From SAR324 cluster bacterium (GTDB lineage: Bacteria; SAR324; NAC60-12), in the NCBI GenBank assembly GCA_014382365.1, contig JACNJW010000040.1:79589-114402 (forward strand): a stretch of 34,814 bases of DNA, in the 5' to 3' direction. Below, piece after piece: positions 33,844 to 34,814 of the stretch. A model generated the notes under the pieces. The model was not told the origin of the DNA and did no database searches. It saw only the letters and a program-made list of their open reading frames with translations. The position numbers were made by a program, and so were the translations under genes. Positions within the stretch are counted from its first letter, which is position 1, and every line of letters begins with the position of its first letter.

Positions 33844-34814
33844 ATGAAACCAATTAGCATATTCCTGATTATTTCTCTCCCTTTAATTTTAGTTACAAGC
33901 TGTAAGAAGACGGATGATTTAGCACCTTCTGCTTTTAGTGATAATACAGTAACAGTTAATGAATTAAGTGCTGTAAATATTCAACTACACCCTTCAGATG
34001 CGTCTTATATTACTTCTATTATAGACACAGATAATAGTGGTTTAACTATCGATGTAAATGGTATTCACTTAAACGGTACAGCACCTGAAGTATTAGATGA
34101 TTACGATAATAACCCAAGTGATACATACACTATAAGTGTTGTAAGAACAAACTCTTATGGTAGTTCTACAGGAACTTTGACTTTGGTGGTAACTAACTTA
34201 ACTGCACCTGTAACAGCTATTAGTGGATTTAGCCACGTTTCAGGAACAACTGCAATGATTGATGCAGATACTATGGATGATGGCTCGGTAGTTCACTTAA
34301 ACGGAACTGTAGCAGATGGCGAGAGATTTGTAGTAGAGAAGGCTTATATTGAGGCTAATATATTACCAAGTTTAACTGAAGCTAACGATATGTATATTAT
34401 CGGATTATCTAATCAACCTGAAACTTTTGGAACATTAGAATTATCTGACTTTGATGCTGCTATCGTATGGGAATATGAGAGTGCTACAAGTCACACATTT
34501 AAGTTCTATAGAGACGGCTCTGTAGTTAACAACATTGTGATAAGCTCTCTTACTCAAGCATTCTATGACTATGCTATTGAAGTAGATGGTACTTCTGCTT
34601 GGTTAATTGCTTGTAATGTTAATGGTATAATGAATCAGCCTTCTCCTAGCGAGGGTGGTACATTCTCTCATACTTATGAAGCTACTAATATAGAAGATAT
34701 AGAGCCTGTTAAGATAGTAATGGCAACATTAAATACAAGTGGTGATATTAGTGCAACAGATTTAACTACTTTAACTACACCGACACCTTCTCCAAGTAGT
34801 ACAACACCTTGGAC
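33844..34814 (+). CDS. Lipoprotein with phage-adhesin-like body, N-terminal part (3' end outside window)
   Basis: An open frame of at least 323 codons running off the window. It begins MKPISIFLII with a lipobox VTSC (Cys20). After that comes an Ig-like region with repeated Thr/Asn/Gly (about 30-120), including NSGLTIDVNGIHLNG and SYGSSTGTLTLVVTN. A second module (about 125-300) has aromatic-rich strands such as YIIGLSNQPE, VWEYESATSHTFKFYRD and AWLIACNVNGIM, with the feel of a concanavalin/SPRY-type module seen in phage tail proteins. A Thr/Pro/Ser linker ends the visible part. Leucine codons in the body are 16 TTA of 20 with no CTG or CTC, while the signal peptide uses CTG and CTC like the neighbours. 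I infer an acquired, phage-derived adhesin domain; the identity is not certain. Confidence 0.62.
   Translation, partial: MKPISIFLIISLPLILVTSCKKTDDLAPSAFSDNTVTVNELSAVNIQLHPSDASYITSIIDTDNSGLTIDVNGIHLNGTAPEVLDDYDNNPSDTYTISVVRTNSYGSSTGTLTLVVTNLTAPVTAISGFSHVSGTTAMIDADTMDDGSVVHLNGTVADGERFVVEKAYIEANILPSLTEANDMYIIGLSNQPETFGTLELSDFDAAIVWEYESATSHTFKFYRDGSVVNNIVISSLTQAFYDYAIEVDGTSAWLIACNVNGIMNQPSPSEGGTFSHTYEATNIEDIEPVKIVMATLNTSGDISATDLTTLTTPTPSPSSTTPW

Noticed and set aside
1..34814. tRNA, rRNA or CRISPR array
   Set aside because: No cloverleaf with conserved T-loop sequence, no rRNA segments and no regularly spaced repeats were seen in the gaps between genes.

Overview
This is an AT-rich window (about 40% G+C by eye) from a Gram-negative, proteobacterium-like chromosome. 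The evidence is a FadL-type outer-membrane barrel at the left edge, three lipoproteins with recognisable lipoboxes, a Slt70-type lytic transglycosylase and a YihG-type acyltransferase. The order rplY-pth-ychF-rpsF-rpsR-rplI-dnaB is the arrangement I associate with Deltaproteobacteria and relatives, and a marine SAR324-like lineage would fit, but the name is inference. I see no rRNA, tRNA, CRISPR array or intact insertion sequence.

Layout. (1) 1-7115: the 3' end of a FadL-like gene faces a four-gene minus-strand operon: membrane-anchored glutamate-synthase-like FMN protein, acetolactate-synthase-like ThDP enzyme, a lipoamide-dehydrogenase-like flavoprotein without its redox cysteines, and pyruvate kinase. 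A near-consensus promoter precedes it and a hairpin/T-tract terminator follows it. (2) 7178-8288: moaA with a good promoter and a Moco riboswitch that can pair with its ribosome binding site. (3) 8466-11887, plus strand: rsmA, an S41-like secreted protein that seems to lack its catalytic residues, and a YihG-like acyltransferase. (4) 18050-11815, minus strand: a tight gene run of HemX/CcsA-like membrane protein, polyprenyl-synthase-like protein without Asp-rich motifs, dienoyl-CoA-isomerase-like protein, YdiJ-type D-2-hydroxyglutarate dehydrogenase and CsaA-like protein. The last gene overlaps the acyltransferase gene tail to tail. (5) 20541-18270: a divergent EAL protein overlapping a seven-repeat FG-GAP lipoprotein gene. 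(6) 26382-20709: the ribosomal protein/replication cluster; S6, L9 and L25 all carry acidic C-terminal tails. (7) 26700-33564: an LtaS/sulfatase-type membrane enzyme, a tiny lipoprotein, an unlisted 32-residue membrane peptide, alanine racemase, an unknown protein and a lytic transglycosylase, so largely envelope functions. (8) 33750-34814: a strong promoter and the 5' part of a lipoprotein gene whose body looks phage-adhesin-like and has markedly different leucine codon use.

The most notable points are the Moco riboswitch, three probable pseudo-enzyme or altered-enzyme homologues (Cys-less E3, Asp-less polyprenyl synthase, Ser-less S41 protein), the shared acidic tails of ribosomal proteins, the small membrane peptide, and the chimeric-looking lipoprotein at the right edge.
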